64,000 bases of DNA from Adineta ricciae (GCA_905250025.1 CAJNOJ010000157.1:124001-188000); one strand, 5' to 3'; counted from the stretch's first letter, positions 1-11,774 are shown. Notes: generated by a model from the sequence alone, not told the origin. Made by a program: numbers and translations.

Positions 1-262
1 TATTCCACGTCAACCATCAACAACTATGGGTGTTGATATAATCAATGATATGTTTATCTGTTAGAGATTTCATTTGAGTACATCAATGAAATATTCATCG
101 ATGCACTACGAATCATAATGTGTCTTTTTCTATGTCACGAATTAGCTTTTAAATTAAAAAAAACCTTTTAATTTTATCCACCTTTTTGTATGACGTCAAA
201 TGATTTCTGCTCTCTCAAATATTCTTGTTATCATTGAAAGATAAAGTGACACCATCTTCGAA

Positions 263-1943
263 ATGAGAGATAAAAATATCATTTTCAAGATGTCTCTATG
301 TCTCTTGAATTCGTTGCCTGTTGAATTAATTCATCATCTCTTGGAGTATTTTCATTCATATGAAATAATTCAATCGTTTTTCAATGTGAATGAGCATCTA
401 AATCGTATCGTGATTAATTATGATCGTTATATCTGGGATTTTCGTGGTATACTCAAATGTCAATTTGATCTTGTGTGTCAATTTTTACAACCAAACCGAG
501 TGATTTATTTGAGATTATGCGATGATGATGAAACACCTGAACAATGTCATATTTTCTTCTCTCGTTTTCATATCGAACAATTTGTCAATCTTCGATCTTT
601 GGAAATCATTTCACATAGGAAAAACATCGAACCATATTTGACTGATCTTTCAAAACTTTCACGTTTATCTTCAATTATTTTATCATTAACGCATCGAATA
701 ACTTCGATAGTTAGTATTCAAAGAGTATTTCCTCAACTACATCGATTAATCATAGATTCGCCTGAATTTCTGAATATAAAAATGCCTGAACTACGTTATT
801 TAAAGTTAACAAAATATGAACGAGCACCGTTTTCATATCTGTCCAGTAATCTGATGCCTAATCTTCATTCATTAGATATAACACTTTCATTATCATCAAT
901 TCTTTCGACAATGAATTCAGATTTGATTTGGTTTCAAATAAAACGTTTATTTCTTAAAACAACAGGTGAGTCAACGTCCATTTTCACAAATGAATTTTCT
1001 CATTATTTAATTAGATTCGGATATTTCATTTTCCATGTCACAATTTTTATGTAAACTGATCAATTTAAAACATCTCGAAATTGATGTTCAAAAGGCAACA
1101 AATGTTCCTGATGGTCAACAATGGGAATCACTTGTTTCACATTTGATTCGATTTGATTTTCGATTTACCATTTATAATCAAAAACTAGATAATGATACTT
1201 TAGAAAAATATCTCAAATCATTTTGTTCATCATTTTGGTTGGAAGAAAAACGTTGGTTCGTTGGCTATTACAAAAATCTATCTTCAGATTCATTTTTTAC
1301 ACTACCACGTTTTGTTCCAACAAGTATCGACACATCTTCTGTTTATCAACCATTATCTACATCATCAAATTTCTCATTTGATCAATATATTCGTTGTATT
1401 ACTATTTTACAATCTTTTTCTTATTACGATCGTTTCAACGAATTAACATCGTTAATTTTTGGAGGAAAATTTGATTTTAATAGTAAATCACAATTCTTCC
1501 TAAAAGATCTTTTACAACGATTACCTCATGTTCATTCACTTTCTTTGCAAAATTCACAATCAACTTTGTATATTCTAAACAATTCTATATTAAATCAAAT
1601 TCGAAGTTTAACGATACGTCATACTTCTTGTCGATCTCAATTTCAATTGTCAATTGAACCGAAGAAATGGTGCGATGTTTTTCCAAGAGTTGAGCGTTTA
1701 TTTGTTTCAATCGATATGACAAGAGATATGTTTATTTTCATTGATGAATTGAAATATTTATCAATTGCAACATTTGAAATAAATGATTGGGGCAAATCTC
1801 GAGATTGGTCAAATGAATCAACACGAGAATGGATTAGAAAATCGAGTCAACGTTTAAGAAAAGATCCAAATTTTACACTTTTATATTCAAATGAAGAAAT
1901 TCATTTCTGGATGAATGAACAACAAGTAAATGATTTTCATTGA
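263..1943 (+). CDS. F-box/LRR-like protein (paralog 1)
   Basis: Two exons, 263-965 and 1015-1943, are joined by a 49-bp intron (966-1014, GTGAGT...TTAG); the split codon gives Asp and the frame stays open to TGA at 1941-1943, for about 543 residues. The N-terminus has an F-box-like core (LNSLPVELIHHLLEYF), and the rest is a string of leucine/isoleucine-rich segments with recurrent SLxI and LxxLxI patterns, as in F-box proteins with degenerate LRRs. The expected role is substrate recognition in an SCF ubiquitin ligase; this is family knowledge, and the substrate is unknown. Translation may begin at 290 rather than 263, since the paralog at 2173 aligns from that Met. No signal peptide or membrane segment is seen. 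The tandem neighbour downstream is a clear but diverged paralog. Confidence 0.75.
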
Positions 1944-2172
1944 AAGAAACAAAAAGAAAGTTTCTTTTGTAGATAATTGAATATCAATCTTCAAGAATTT
2001 CATGGTGTTCTCTTCTATGAATCAATGATTTCATTGAACATAGTTCAACGACGACATCTGTAAAATGAATGATATTGTTTCATTGGTAGAGAACAAATGT
2101 GACGCTTGTCTTCATTTCGAAAATAAATAAAAATTATTATTTGAATATTGAGGAAGAATTCTGTTTAATCAA

Positions 2173-4014
2173 ATGTCTTCTCAATCTTGTCTTTTAAATT
2201 TATTTCCTGTTGAAATAATTCATTTGATATTTGATTATTTATCAACTTGTGATATTTTACATGGATTTGTAAATCAAAGTTTATATTTGGATTCAATTGT
2301 TTTCAATTATAATTTTTATCGAATTAATTTTCGTTCGATATTAAAAACCGATTTTGATCTCATATGTGAACAAATTCCAGCAAAAAACATCATTTCATTG
2401 GTGTTATCTGATGAAATGGACACACCTGGACAATCGAATTTATTTTTTTCATTAAGAAAACTTGAAGATTTTCATGTTTCTTTACGATCTTTGACACTTT
2501 ATAATCTTAATCTTCAATCAATTGAATTGATTTTGAATCAATTAGATCAATTCAATAATTTATCATCGTTAACTATCATAAATGATACATCAATATCATT
2601 TGAAACATACCAATATCATTTGTTTCGATTTGTTCGATTGAAAATCTCATGTGAATGTTTTTTTCATAATTTAATGAATTTACCTCGACTTAAATATTTA
2701 ACCATAACAAATCCATGTACATTTCATCAATTAAATTCTATTTTATCATATTCACCAAATTTAAATTCTTTAAATCTCTCTCTCGAACATGAAAATGGAA
2801 TTCATATCCAACAATCAATTTGTAATTTAACTCAATTAATTGTAAATATGACACGTAAGTTAATTGAAATCATTCGAATCTGATTTATTGAATTTGTATA
2901 TCTTTGAAAGAATGTCCAATGAATATGACTTATATGAAAGACTTTTTAAATTGGTTTCCAAATTTGAAATTTCTTGAAATTGAATGTCGAAGTGATTTGG
3001 ATCTATGTGATGGATATGAATGGGAAAAATTTCTTTCGAATCAAATTTCAAATCTGAAAATATTTCATTTTAAATTTCAATTACGATCAACAATAATTAT
3101 CAATACAAATGGAATTCAAAATATTCTTCGTTCATATTCCAGTTCTTATTGGTTAAATGAAAAACAATGGTTTATTGCTATTGAATGGAATCGACGATTA
3201 GTTTATTCAATTCCACGATATTTATGTGAATCAGCTGATTCGGATTTTCGACGTCCATTGAATTGTACAATCAAAGATGAATCGATCTTTTATAATCATA
3301 TCAATGCACTTGCAATTTGGGGAGAATCAAATGATTATTTTCCCAATGTCAAAGAACTGTGGCTTGTTGATGATCCATTAGTAATTAATTTAGAATCAAT
3401 GATCAATTTTAATCAAATTGAACGTTTAGTATTCTCATCAAAACTTCATTTATCCATTGACACTTTATTTAATCTTATCAAGAAAATGAAGAATTTGTCT
3501 TCAATACAATTTTATCATCTTCCATCGTCATTTAATGAATACAAACAAAATGTTTCTTTTGAACAAATTCGTTCAATTGAATTTTCTCGAGAAATTAAAT
3601 CGATTTCATTGATACAAATTTTAAACGAGATTTTTCCTCGAATTCAACGTTTAACAATGAAAATAAATTCGTTTGACGAAATAGAAAAGATTTTCCAAAC
3701 GTTTTCATCGTCATTATCAATTGTCTGTTTTCATTGTGATACGTCAACCATTTCAACAACAAATGAAAATTTATTCCAAAAGATTTTCAATCATTCGAAT
3801 TTCACTTTCTCAATTCAATCAAATTCCATTCATTTTTGGATTGGCTCGAAAAATATCACCGAAAAAGTTCGTTTCTTCTTCTTCTTTTCGAGAATATCAT
3901 TTTATCAACTTCTCTTTATAGATATTAAATCAACAAGTAAAAGAGAAGAAAAAAAGAAAACTATTCCAGTGCTTCTCATGGTGTTCATCAAAAAAGTATC
4001 AAATTCAACAATAA
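2173..4014 (+). CDS. F-box/LRR-like protein (paralog 2)
   Basis: Three exons: 2173-2854, 2911-3866 and 3922-4014, about 576 residues. The N-terminus (LLNLFPVEIIHLIFDYLST) is F-box-like and aligns with the gene at 263; both share the C-terminal block around HFW and a late QQV. Intron 1 (2855-2910) has a GTAAGT donor. Intron 2 (3867-3921) has the weak donor GTTCGT, and without splicing the frame would run on to 4034 with a Phe-rich tail. The truncated copy at 7497 supports splicing: its matching segment is 5 bp shorter, yet both copies reach the same final residues (QIQQ, stop) only if that segment is removed. Likely an SCF adaptor by family, substrate unknown. Confidence 0.7.
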
Positions 4015-5137
4015 ATATTTTATTTGTTGTCTAAATTAAGATGAATCAAAATGAAAAATTCTTTTTTTATTTAACACACGCGTTTAATCAAGATTCGGAT
4101 ATTTACATTTAATTTCATGCAATTATATTAAAAGTCATGGACTTCAAAATCCCAAATTCGAATTTTGAAGAATTGTGGTTCGAAAGGATCATGATCATTC
4201 ATAGATATTGTATCGATAGAACTTAGCTTTTAATTTATTTCATATGGATCTTCAATAATAATTTCCTAACAGAAAGAAAACAGTTTGTTTGAAAACACTT
4301 TTGATTATCAATGAAGTGGAGTATTAATATTAATGTATTTTTTTTATAATATAAGATTATTAATACTGTTACTTTTTCTGTCAAATCGATTCAATAAGGC
4401 ACTACAAATGAAGGCCAACATTCTTCAAAAGCTTTTTCACATTTACATTCAATTAATATTTTCAGTTTTCAGTGCTAATATATTTAATCTGTATCTGTGA
4501 TTTTGTCGTACATAAAGGCTAAATGAAAGAGAAGGGTAATGAAGAAGAACAATCCGTTCGTAATACGGAAATGCTAGGTGTAAGTTGTTGTGTAAGAGGT
4601 GGTGTAGGTGAGTTCTGTTTATTACGGTAGTATGAACACGAGAACACACGCACAGATAAAACGTAAGAGAGAAGAGAGAGAACGGTGATAGAGGGCGGAA
4701 GGTGAGTGCTAAGAACGACAAGAAACACGCGTATATATATGTGTGTACACTGGATAATCCCAACATATGTTAGGCATATGTGAAGGAAAACTCCAACACA
4801 TGACGTAATGGAATAGTCCATCCAACACTAGGCTTTCCAAGGCGTCACTGACGTAGAAGTTTATGAACAAAAAAATTTGAATCTGTGGCGATTGGTCATA
4901 TCGTTGAATTTACAACCGTCAATGTCGTTGCGTATGGAAGTGCATGACGATAAATTGATGATGATATTCGACTATAGTATCTCCGGGAGATAAGTTATTT
5001 CGTAATGGTGATAATAACCCTTGAATAGTATAAACCATTTACTGGTATCTGACGTCCTCTTTCGCTTTATATCAAATGTAAAGTTCTAATCGAAAATTAG
5101 AATTCTCATAGTGATTCTTTCGTTTTCATCAAAAGTT
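4015..5137 (+). other. Intergenic stretch without a supported gene
   Basis: AT-rich sequence follows the F-box gene up to about 4500. From 4500 to 4800 there is a purine-rich stretch whose minus strand stays open, but the predicted peptide is low-complexity and has no intron or family signature, so I do not call it. No RNA gene is seen. Confidence 0.5.
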
Positions 5138-5537
5138 ATGGCAAGCACGACAAATTCAGCGCGTCTTGATGATCATGGCTTTTCTACTGATCAGTCATTA
5201 AACACCAATAGTAAATTAGTTAACGATGTTATTGTGATAAAGAATCATGGTAAGCGTGCATTTGTTTCTCAGTTATCCAATTTTTGTTATCTATTCTATC
5301 TTTATAGATGGTTTCAAAATCGGAAGGATCAATGACAATCACCCAGGTTATTACGGCACGGTCGGTTCCGGCCGTTTCCTGCAAACTTCGAGCTGGAAAC
5401 GGTCAGGAACTGATCGGATATCTCCTGTGCAATTCCGGCGACAAGAAACTCGCTGGAATCGGCGAAAACTGTACCAGAATCGAGAAGAGCTGTACCGGAG
5501 CCGATTCAGATTTCAACGGGTCCAGTCGCCGCAATGA
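5138..5537 (+). CDS. Small two-exon hypothetical protein
   Basis: ATG at 5138 opens a 37-codon exon ending at 5249. A 58-bp intron with GTAAGC donor and TATAG acceptor (5250-5307) leads to exon 2, with stop TGA at 5535-5537; the total is 113 residues. The family is not recognised. Exon 2 is much richer in G+C than its surroundings and contains a self-complementary CCGTTTCC/GGAAACGG pair. A roughly 70-bp piece of it recurs at 33812 inside a decayed ACSL copy, so it may belong to a mobile or dispersed sequence rather than a normal gene. Another frame of exon 2 is also open and Cys/Gly-rich, so the frame choice is uncertain. Confidence 0.35.
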
Positions 5538-5707
5538 TCGACCTGGGAGTATGTTACTGATTTCATTCCAATACTGTTAGAGCACATTCATTTTCTTCCA
5601 GACTTTAACACGTCGATGTCACTTATTGGCGTTGGCTGATATCGAGAAAAAAAAGGAAGTAAGTTCCGACTGAGAAATGGTTTGTTTTTCATGACCACCG
5701 CATAGAG

Positions 5708-6096
5708 CAAATAATCATCAGTGTGAAGCTAGCACGAAGAAACTGTGTGTAAGCTAAAAACTTTTTTCCAGAGTTTGTCCGGTCCATAAAACCTAGACCA
5801 TTCGATTCAGAATTTAATTCTGCATCGAATGGTGGTATTTTTATTCACCGGACAAACTTTGGAAAAAAATTATCGGAAACATAAATAGACCTATATGAGG
5901 CAAACAAAGATGTGGTGAAACTTTTTCCCAAAGTTTGCCCGGTGAATAACAATACCACCATTCGATGCAGAATTAGATTCTGAATGGAATGGACTAGGTT
6001 TTATGAACCGGACAGACTCTGCAAAAAAGTTTTTAGCTTACACGCAGTTTCTTCGTGCTAGCTCCTTCGTGCTAGCTTCACACTGATCAAATAATC
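5708..6096. mobile_element. Mutator-like foldback MITE with 9-bp target duplication
   Basis: The element body is 5717-6087 (371 bp). It consists of two inverted arms of about 160 bp around a central spacer of roughly 50 bp. The left end begins ATCAGTGTGAAGCTAGCACG and the right end is its inverse. The right arm carries a short tandem duplication of CTTCGTGCTAGCT near its end. The 9-bp direct repeat CAAATAATC lies immediately outside both ends (5708-5716 and 6088-6096), consistent with target-site duplication. Long terminal inverted repeats with 9-bp duplications are typical of Mutator-like (MULE) elements. There is no transposase inside, so the element is non-autonomous. The superfamily call is inference from TIR length and TSD size. 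Confidence 0.85.
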
Positions 6097-6231
6097 TTTA
6101 TCGTTAGTCAGGTCATTCTCTACATGTCCGCCTATTTGATTTTTTTCTTTTCGTATTCTTCAATGAGTATTTAGACGTCTTCGAAAGGTGATCGTATTTA
6201 TTCATCTATTTTTTTCTAGACTATTCTCAAT

Positions 6232-7032
6232 ATGGAATCAATGATCAATCTTCTTATTCAAAAGTTAATCACTATGCCGAGTTCTTCGGAAATTATCAAG
6301 ATTTTGCTCAATGATCAATCGTTCGAATTCGATGATATTGTCGCAAAAATCTACGCTCATCTTAATCAAATCGAAAGTGAAGAAAATCTTGAAAATTTGG
6401 CACAGATCGTAGCACACATTAGCATTGATAAAAATCGTCTTCCCGATATTGGAAAACATTTATCTAACGTTTTGGATCATAGATCGAACAAAGCGAAGTT
6501 TACGCGAATTCTCGTTGACGAAATTGGTAAAAATCCAGTTGTTACTATCGCCGTTTTGAAAGAATTTATATTTAGGTCGTTTTATCGAAGAATCGAATCA
6601 AACGGACGTGAAACATACATTTATAATAGAATACGCGAAACTTACCAGATATATGATAAAAACATTATCTCAATGTTGATGATAGAATGTGACGGACGAT
6701 CACAATATTCTCACAATGTATTTTTTGTCTATCGGAATAAAACCGTGGTACTCGAGAAAATAGGATTTGTTGCCTACTTGTACAAATTACCGACGAAATT
6801 GTTTGAGATGGAAAACGTCTTTGACTTCCGTAGTTTTTTCATTTTTCGTCATCGACGAAAGCTTCGAAGAATTTCTTTACTTAGACGTTCTTTCATTAGC
6901 ATACGTCAGATACGCGAGAAATCTATATTTTTCTTAGAGAACAATATTAGTCGATGTTTAGCATTTCGTCCATTCATTATTGATTTCTTTTTTCAATCGA
7001 ATGATTCATCTTGCGAATCTTTTTCAAAGTAA
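6232..7032 (+). CDS. Hypothetical helical protein, possibly partial
   Basis: A 266-codon open frame starts at ATG 6232, just after a splice-acceptor-like TTTTTTTCTAG, so an upstream exon is possible. The first 110 or so residues look like real coding sequence (acidic and amphipathic helices, LLNDQSFEFDDIVAKIY, LVDEIGKN) and recall an armadillo/MIF4G-like helical repeat, but I cannot assign a family. The last 90 or so residues lie in a segment (about 6784-7063) that recurs in degraded form at 11775-12105, so the true 3' end is doubtful. A further short open stretch at 7264-7428 could be another exon. Confidence 0.35.
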   Translation: MESMINLLIQKLITMPSSSEIIKILLNDQSFEFDDIVAKIYAHLNQIESEENLENLAQIVAHISIDKNRLPDIGKHLSNVLDHRSNKAKFTRILVDEIGKNPVVTIAVLKEFIFRSFYRRIESNGRETYIYNRIRETYQIYDKNIISMLMIECDGRSQYSHNVFFVYRNKTVVLEKIGFVAYLYKLPTKLFEMENVFDFRSFFIFRHRRKLRRISLLRRSFISIRQIREKSIFFLENNISRCLAFRPFIIDFFFQSNDSSCESFSK

Positions 7033-7496
7033 GAATATTTCCATTGATATATTTAGTTCAATGGAAATTGAAAAATCTTTAGTTTCGATTAGAAACATTT
7101 CTATTTTCTCTAACGACATCGACATGATAAACTAATTTCATCAGTTTTTATCGCGTAAGATTTTCTTAGGCTGAGACATTTTCTTCAAATAAATCAATTT
7201 TCAATGAGAATTTCTTTTCAGAAATATTTTTCCAACTGATCTTTGTTTTGTTCTTTGAACAACATGAAAGATGACTTCATCCCACAAGACTTTACTCAAA
7301 TAACATTAGAATATAAAGCTCGTCTGAGTTTTGTGTTACAGACTCATTCGAAATATGTGAAAGAGAATCTTCTATGCTCTTCGTTACTATTTTTGACTAC
7401 GAAGATTTCTAAATTTAGATGTGATTGATTAAAAGATTTGTTATTCAAAGAAGGAAATTAATGTGTCATTTAGTAGAAAAATTCATTTGATTCCAG

Positions 7497-8170
7497 TTGA
7501 AATTCAAGTCATTTCCACGATATTTATGTGAATCAGCTGATTCAGATTTTCGACGTCCATTGAATTGTACAATCAAAGATGAATCGATCTTTTATAATCA
7601 TATCAATGCACTTGCAATTTGGGGAGAATCAAATGATTATTTTCCCAATGTCAAAGAACTGTTTAATCAAATTGAACGTTTAGTATTCTCATCAAAACTT
7701 CATTTATCCATTGACACTTTATTTAATCTTATCAAGAAAATGAAGAATTTGTCTTCAATACAATTTTATCATGTTCCATCGTCATTTAATGAGTACAAAC
7801 AAAATGTTTCTTTTGAACAAATTCATTCAATTGAATTTTCTCGAGAAATTAAATCGATTTCATTGATACAAATTTTAAATGAGATTTTTCCTCGAATTCA
7901 ACGTTTAACAATGAAAATAAATTCGTTTGACGAAATAGAAAAGATTTTCAATCATTCGAATTTCACTTTCTCAATTCAGTCACATTCCGTTCGTTTTTGG
8001 ATTGGTGCGAAAGATATCACCGAAAAAGTTCGTTTCTTCTTTTCGAGAATATCATTTTTATCAACTTCTCTTAATAGATACTAAATCAACAAGTAAAAGA
8101 GAAGAAAAAAAGAAAAGTAATTCAGTGCTTCTCATGGTGTTCATCAAAAGAGTATCAAATTCAACAATAA
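7497..8170 (+). pseudogene. 5'-truncated copy of the F-box/LRR paralog at 2173
   Basis: From about 7512 the sequence is nearly identical to 3211-4014 (the last third of paralog 2) and similarity continues into the 3' flank to about 8350. The F-box and most of the LRR region are absent. Two internal deletions relative to the parent are both in frame: 48 bp (parent 3361-3408) and 93 bp (parent 3685-3777), the latter between two copies of AAAAGATTTTC. The intron 8028-8077 (50 bp) corresponds to parent 3867-3921. After splicing, the frame ends at 8168-8170 at the same codon as the parent. No start codon or F-box is attached, so it is most likely a recent pseudogene, although the frame is still open. 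Confidence 0.75.
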
Positions 8171-8755
8171 CAAGTTCATTTATTGTTGAAAACAAAGCCT
8201 TTTTTTTAAATCTAAGTTAAGATTAATAAATGTAAAAAAATCTAATAAAAATTCTATTTTTATCTCATTCACACGTTTATTCTCAAGATGTAGAATTTTT
8301 TATTCAATTTTATTATTTTACGTAGTCATATTGAAAGTTTTCTACTTCAAACACTCATGTAAGAACTTTGTAAATTTGTAACTCACGGATATCACTGTAA
8401 CAGATACTATTCAATCGTTTTAACGTATATTGATTTCCTAAGCGTCGTCGACATAATAATTAGATTTCTAGCAAAAATGTCCTATAAGAACCATTCATAT
8501 CATTGAGTCTTTAATCAATAATGAATAGATTATAGACGATATTTGAAGTGATCTGCAGAGAAAAGTTATTCGGTCATAATGATAACACTTGTGAGTGCTT
8601 GATAAGCATCATTTGTTGATATTTAACGCCTTCTCCTTTGCGTCGTGTCAATTATAAAACTTAACTCTAATAAAGATCAGTAATTTCCTTTCTTCAGAAT
8701 TTATTACTTAACTATTTATACACTTGCCTTGCGCATTCTAGAAAACTTACACTTG
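8171..8755 (+). other. Intergenic, 3' flank of the F-box copy
   Basis: Residual similarity to the 3' flank of the gene at 2173 fades near 8350. The remainder is AT-rich with no supported gene. Confidence 0.5.
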
Positions 8756-9160
8756 ATGTTGAATGAAAATATTATCCCAGAATGGTCGTTCAGGCGACTA
8801 GATCTGTTTGAATATGAATCGATTTCAGCAAGTTCCGATCCGATTCGCCAAACCTTTTTAACTACCAAAATACTACATGTCTTGTCATCACAATTAATCG
8901 TTCCATTGAGCGCTGTGGTAACGTTCACATATACCACCCATGAATTTATAAACACATCAAAAAGTCATTATGGTTTAGGATATGTCTTGAGAGTCTCGTG
9001 TTTGATACAAACAAACGAAAGACATTTCGACGATGAGGATTTATATACCCATTTCGAGACCATCGTACCTTACCGAACAGTAACGCCATCTATGATTAAT
9101 AACAATTACTGGTTTATGTCATGGGATATAAAAGAAAATCGAATAGCAAGTAAGATGTGA
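8756..9160 (+). CDS. Hypothetical ORF
   Basis: Open frame from the first ATG at 8756, 134 codons, to TGA. The peptide has normal composition (LNENIIPEWSFRRLDLF, FTYTTHEFINTSKSHYG) and no recognised domain. The sequence just upstream resembles a splice acceptor (GCATTCTAG) and a donor-like GTAAGATG lies close to the end, so it might be an internal exon of a larger gene. The opposite strand is also partly open here. It sits upstream of the PD-(D/E)XK-like ORF with no evidence of co-transcription. Confidence 0.3.
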   Translation: MLNENIIPEWSFRRLDLFEYESISASSDPIRQTFLTTKILHVLSSQLIVPLSAVVTFTYTTHEFINTSKSHYGLGYVLRVSCLIQTNERHFDDEDLYTHFETIVPYRTVTPSMINNNYWFMSWDIKENRIASKM

Positions 9161-9262
9161 TGTGATCGAGATAATCATTTCAATACTAGAGATCATTATA
9201 AATAATATGAGAGTTTTGAAAAGTAGCACATTCATCTTTCATACTGTTTAGATTCAAGTCAA

Positions 9263-9979
9263 ATGGCTGATCCAACAGAACGATATTCGAAACGAAAGAG
9301 GAAATACACGACTTCATTTTCAAATGTTTCTCAAGAAGAAGCGGAAGATTCACTTGGATTTCGATTCCAGAAATTCTACAAATCTCAAATACCAATCGAT
9401 CAATTTATCACGAAAACAGCACCAGAAGAATTGAAGAAAAAAATATATGATCGCTTGATTGATGGAATTGCATCAGAAGGATTTCCAGAGGCAACAATTG
9501 CACCGATGAATGAAGCAGTTGTCACTGATTTCGTTGGAGATATTTTGATAGCGATGGTGGCTCATAGCAATCGCACGATACATCATGATGAATTAATATT
9601 ATCTCGAGAGAAACAAATCATCAGCAAAGACGAAGAATATGGTGGAAATATGGAATTTATAGTAACTCATAATATTGATAACGGGAAGGTTCGTCATGTC
9701 ATTGTAGTTGAAGCCAAACGTGATGCATTGGGAAAAGGACTAACTCAACTGTTATTAGCATTGAAATCAATGTGGGAAACAAATAACGATCAGAAAACAG
9801 TTTTTGGATTTGTAACGACAGCCACCCTATGGCAATTAGTCACATTTGATGGTCAAATATGGAAATTATCAGAATCAATGATAGTTTTATTTGGAAATAT
9901 GCCTAATGAAGAAGATCGATGGTTGAAAAGCAATACACAACTCTTAGACGTGATTTACACAATTTTGTCATCATTGTGA
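9263..9979 (+). CDS. PD-(D/E)XK nuclease-like protein
   Basis: A single uninterrupted frame of 238 residues runs from ATG 9263 to TGA at 9977-9979. The N-terminus is basic (RYSKRKRKY). The second half holds a pattern typical of restriction-endonuclease-fold domains: an acidic residue in MEFIV, then VIVVEAKRD (the E-x-K element), then GLTQLLLAL with a conserved Gln. Such domains, often found alone in eukaryotic genomes with mobile or effector-like genes, bind or cut nucleic acid; that is family knowledge and activity here is inferred. The first metal-binding Asp position appears to be Glu. Being intronless in a region of intron-rich genes, and between mobile debris, it could be transferred or transposon-derived. 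Confidence 0.5.
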   Translation: MADPTERYSKRKRKYTTSFSNVSQEEAEDSLGFRFQKFYKSQIPIDQFITKTAPEELKKKIYDRLIDGIASEGFPEATIAPMNEAVVTDFVGDILIAMVAHSNRTIHHDELILSREKQIISKDEEYGGNMEFIVTHNIDNGKVRHVIVVEAKRDALGKGLTQLLLALKSMWETNNDQKTVFGFVTTATLWQLVTFDGQIWKLSESMIVLFGNMPNEEDRWLKSNTQLLDVIYTILSSL

Positions 9980-11774
9980 GGTGTTTTATGGATATTAGAT
10001 TATTAAAAAAATAGTAAAGAACTTATAGATATTGTCTAATTAAATGTTGTTTGATAGTTGATGTAAGAGAGAATACATGATTCCGTCAGAGATGATGATC
10101 TAAAAATATGTTTCGTTACAAAATTATTTGTGTTCGGATGAAATATTTACAAGAGTCAACAAAATATATCAACTGCAAAAACGAAAACGAGAAAGTTTCT
10201 CTGCTGAAAACGATTTTTGCAAAACAATTTCAATCGAAAACATCTTTACAATGCGATGAAGATTGATGATTACTATAAGAAACTATCGATACTAACGTTT
10301 GTATTTCTCCTGATGAATATTAGTCAGAATTAGCTGTGTTTTTTAAAGCAGTGTTTGTCTTAAACATTGAGATCTGCATGTCAGTGAAATATATGCAAAA
10401 CGTAGATTTATTATGAGTCAACTGTTCTCTTTCAAAAAGAATCATTTATTGAATAACGATAATTTGTCGATACTCAAAGAAATATTCGATACAAATTTTC
10501 AAGGAGAAAATATTTTTCAAATATCATAACAAACAACTGAATAGCATTCGGATAAGAAATAGATTTATGAATGGTTCAATCACAAAGATTATCTACAAAA
10601 GCAATTGACAAATTTTGTAGTACAAAACTGAAGAGTCAATGTGAAACTAATGCGGCGAAACACAGGTTTTCTGTCGTGCTACGGTCGAGAAAAAAGAAGG
10701 CTAAAATACTTATTTGAATACGTGTCTACTGTACTTTTTTTTGTTTTGAAAACTTTGCTTTTGAAAAAGTAAAATGAATAGACTGTTGATATTCTTCGAA
10801 ATTTGTTAAAACTTTTTCAAAGGAAATCTTATTCGTTAATGGTTCATTTTCGCGATCACAAATCAAAAAAGAAAAGCATTTTCCATAACAAAATTTCTTT
10901 ATTAAATGTAAATAAATTCTTGTTTCGGAAACCAAAGTAACTAAATGTACTCAAAAAATCGTTGAGACACTATTTTGCCTTTTATATTAATAACGGAAAA
11001 TTACAAGTCATTTGAGACAATAATTGATGCTATTTACAGAAATATGGGAAGTTACTGATTCTCATCTAATGGAAATCAATATGTTTTGCTTTGATTCGAT
11101 TCCAGAGTAATTAGTCACACAATCATCATACATTGAAATTCTCTGTATGACGTTCTTCTATTTACAATGGCTATGAAGACGAAAAGCACATCGACTAATT
11201 TGATCTATTTGAATATCCAAGAAATTCTTAAGTATTTCGAATATTAATTTCTCTCATTTTTCGTGCATATTTAATCAAAGAATTTCTTTGTAATATTGAT
11301 AATTAATTATCTATTGATAGAGATCAAATATAATATTAAATAAATAGATCGAAACTAATGAAAAAATCTTTTCATGGATGAAGATTAAATCGTAGATTAT
11401 TTTAAGGAAATTATTAAAATATTATGAAGATCTTATCAATGTATATGAAAAACATTTTTCTAGTTAATGAGAGTCTTCCGTAGAGAAGATTTTCTTTGAG
11501 AAAAAAAAAGAAGAAAAGCAAAAGTAATGTTTCTAATTCGGAAAGAACTACAAGGGGAAAAAAGATATTCTATAGATAGTTTTCTAATAGCAGGAAGTTC
11601 GCAGTTGTGACATATCTATCTATCTAAATATTAATGGAATATCTTCTCTTTGTCTTCTTTTTTCAAGTTCTAATGGAAAACGATCGTAATTAATGATATT
11701 TATCGAGAAAAGGTCGAGATTTGCAGTCAATCAAAGACAAAAGTTACATCGACATGAGAGAATGGTTGAATGGA
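9980..11774 (+). other. Gene-poor AT-rich stretch
   Basis: No open frame with coding character, no tandem array and no RNA gene is seen. Short open frames on either strand are low-complexity Lys/Asn/Phe-rich and are not supported. Confidence 0.5.

Noticed and set aside
4449-4821. Overlapping minus-strand ORFs rich in Ser, Leu and Thr
   Set aside because: Low-complexity purine-rich plus strand explains the open frames; two frames are open at once and neither shows a domain.
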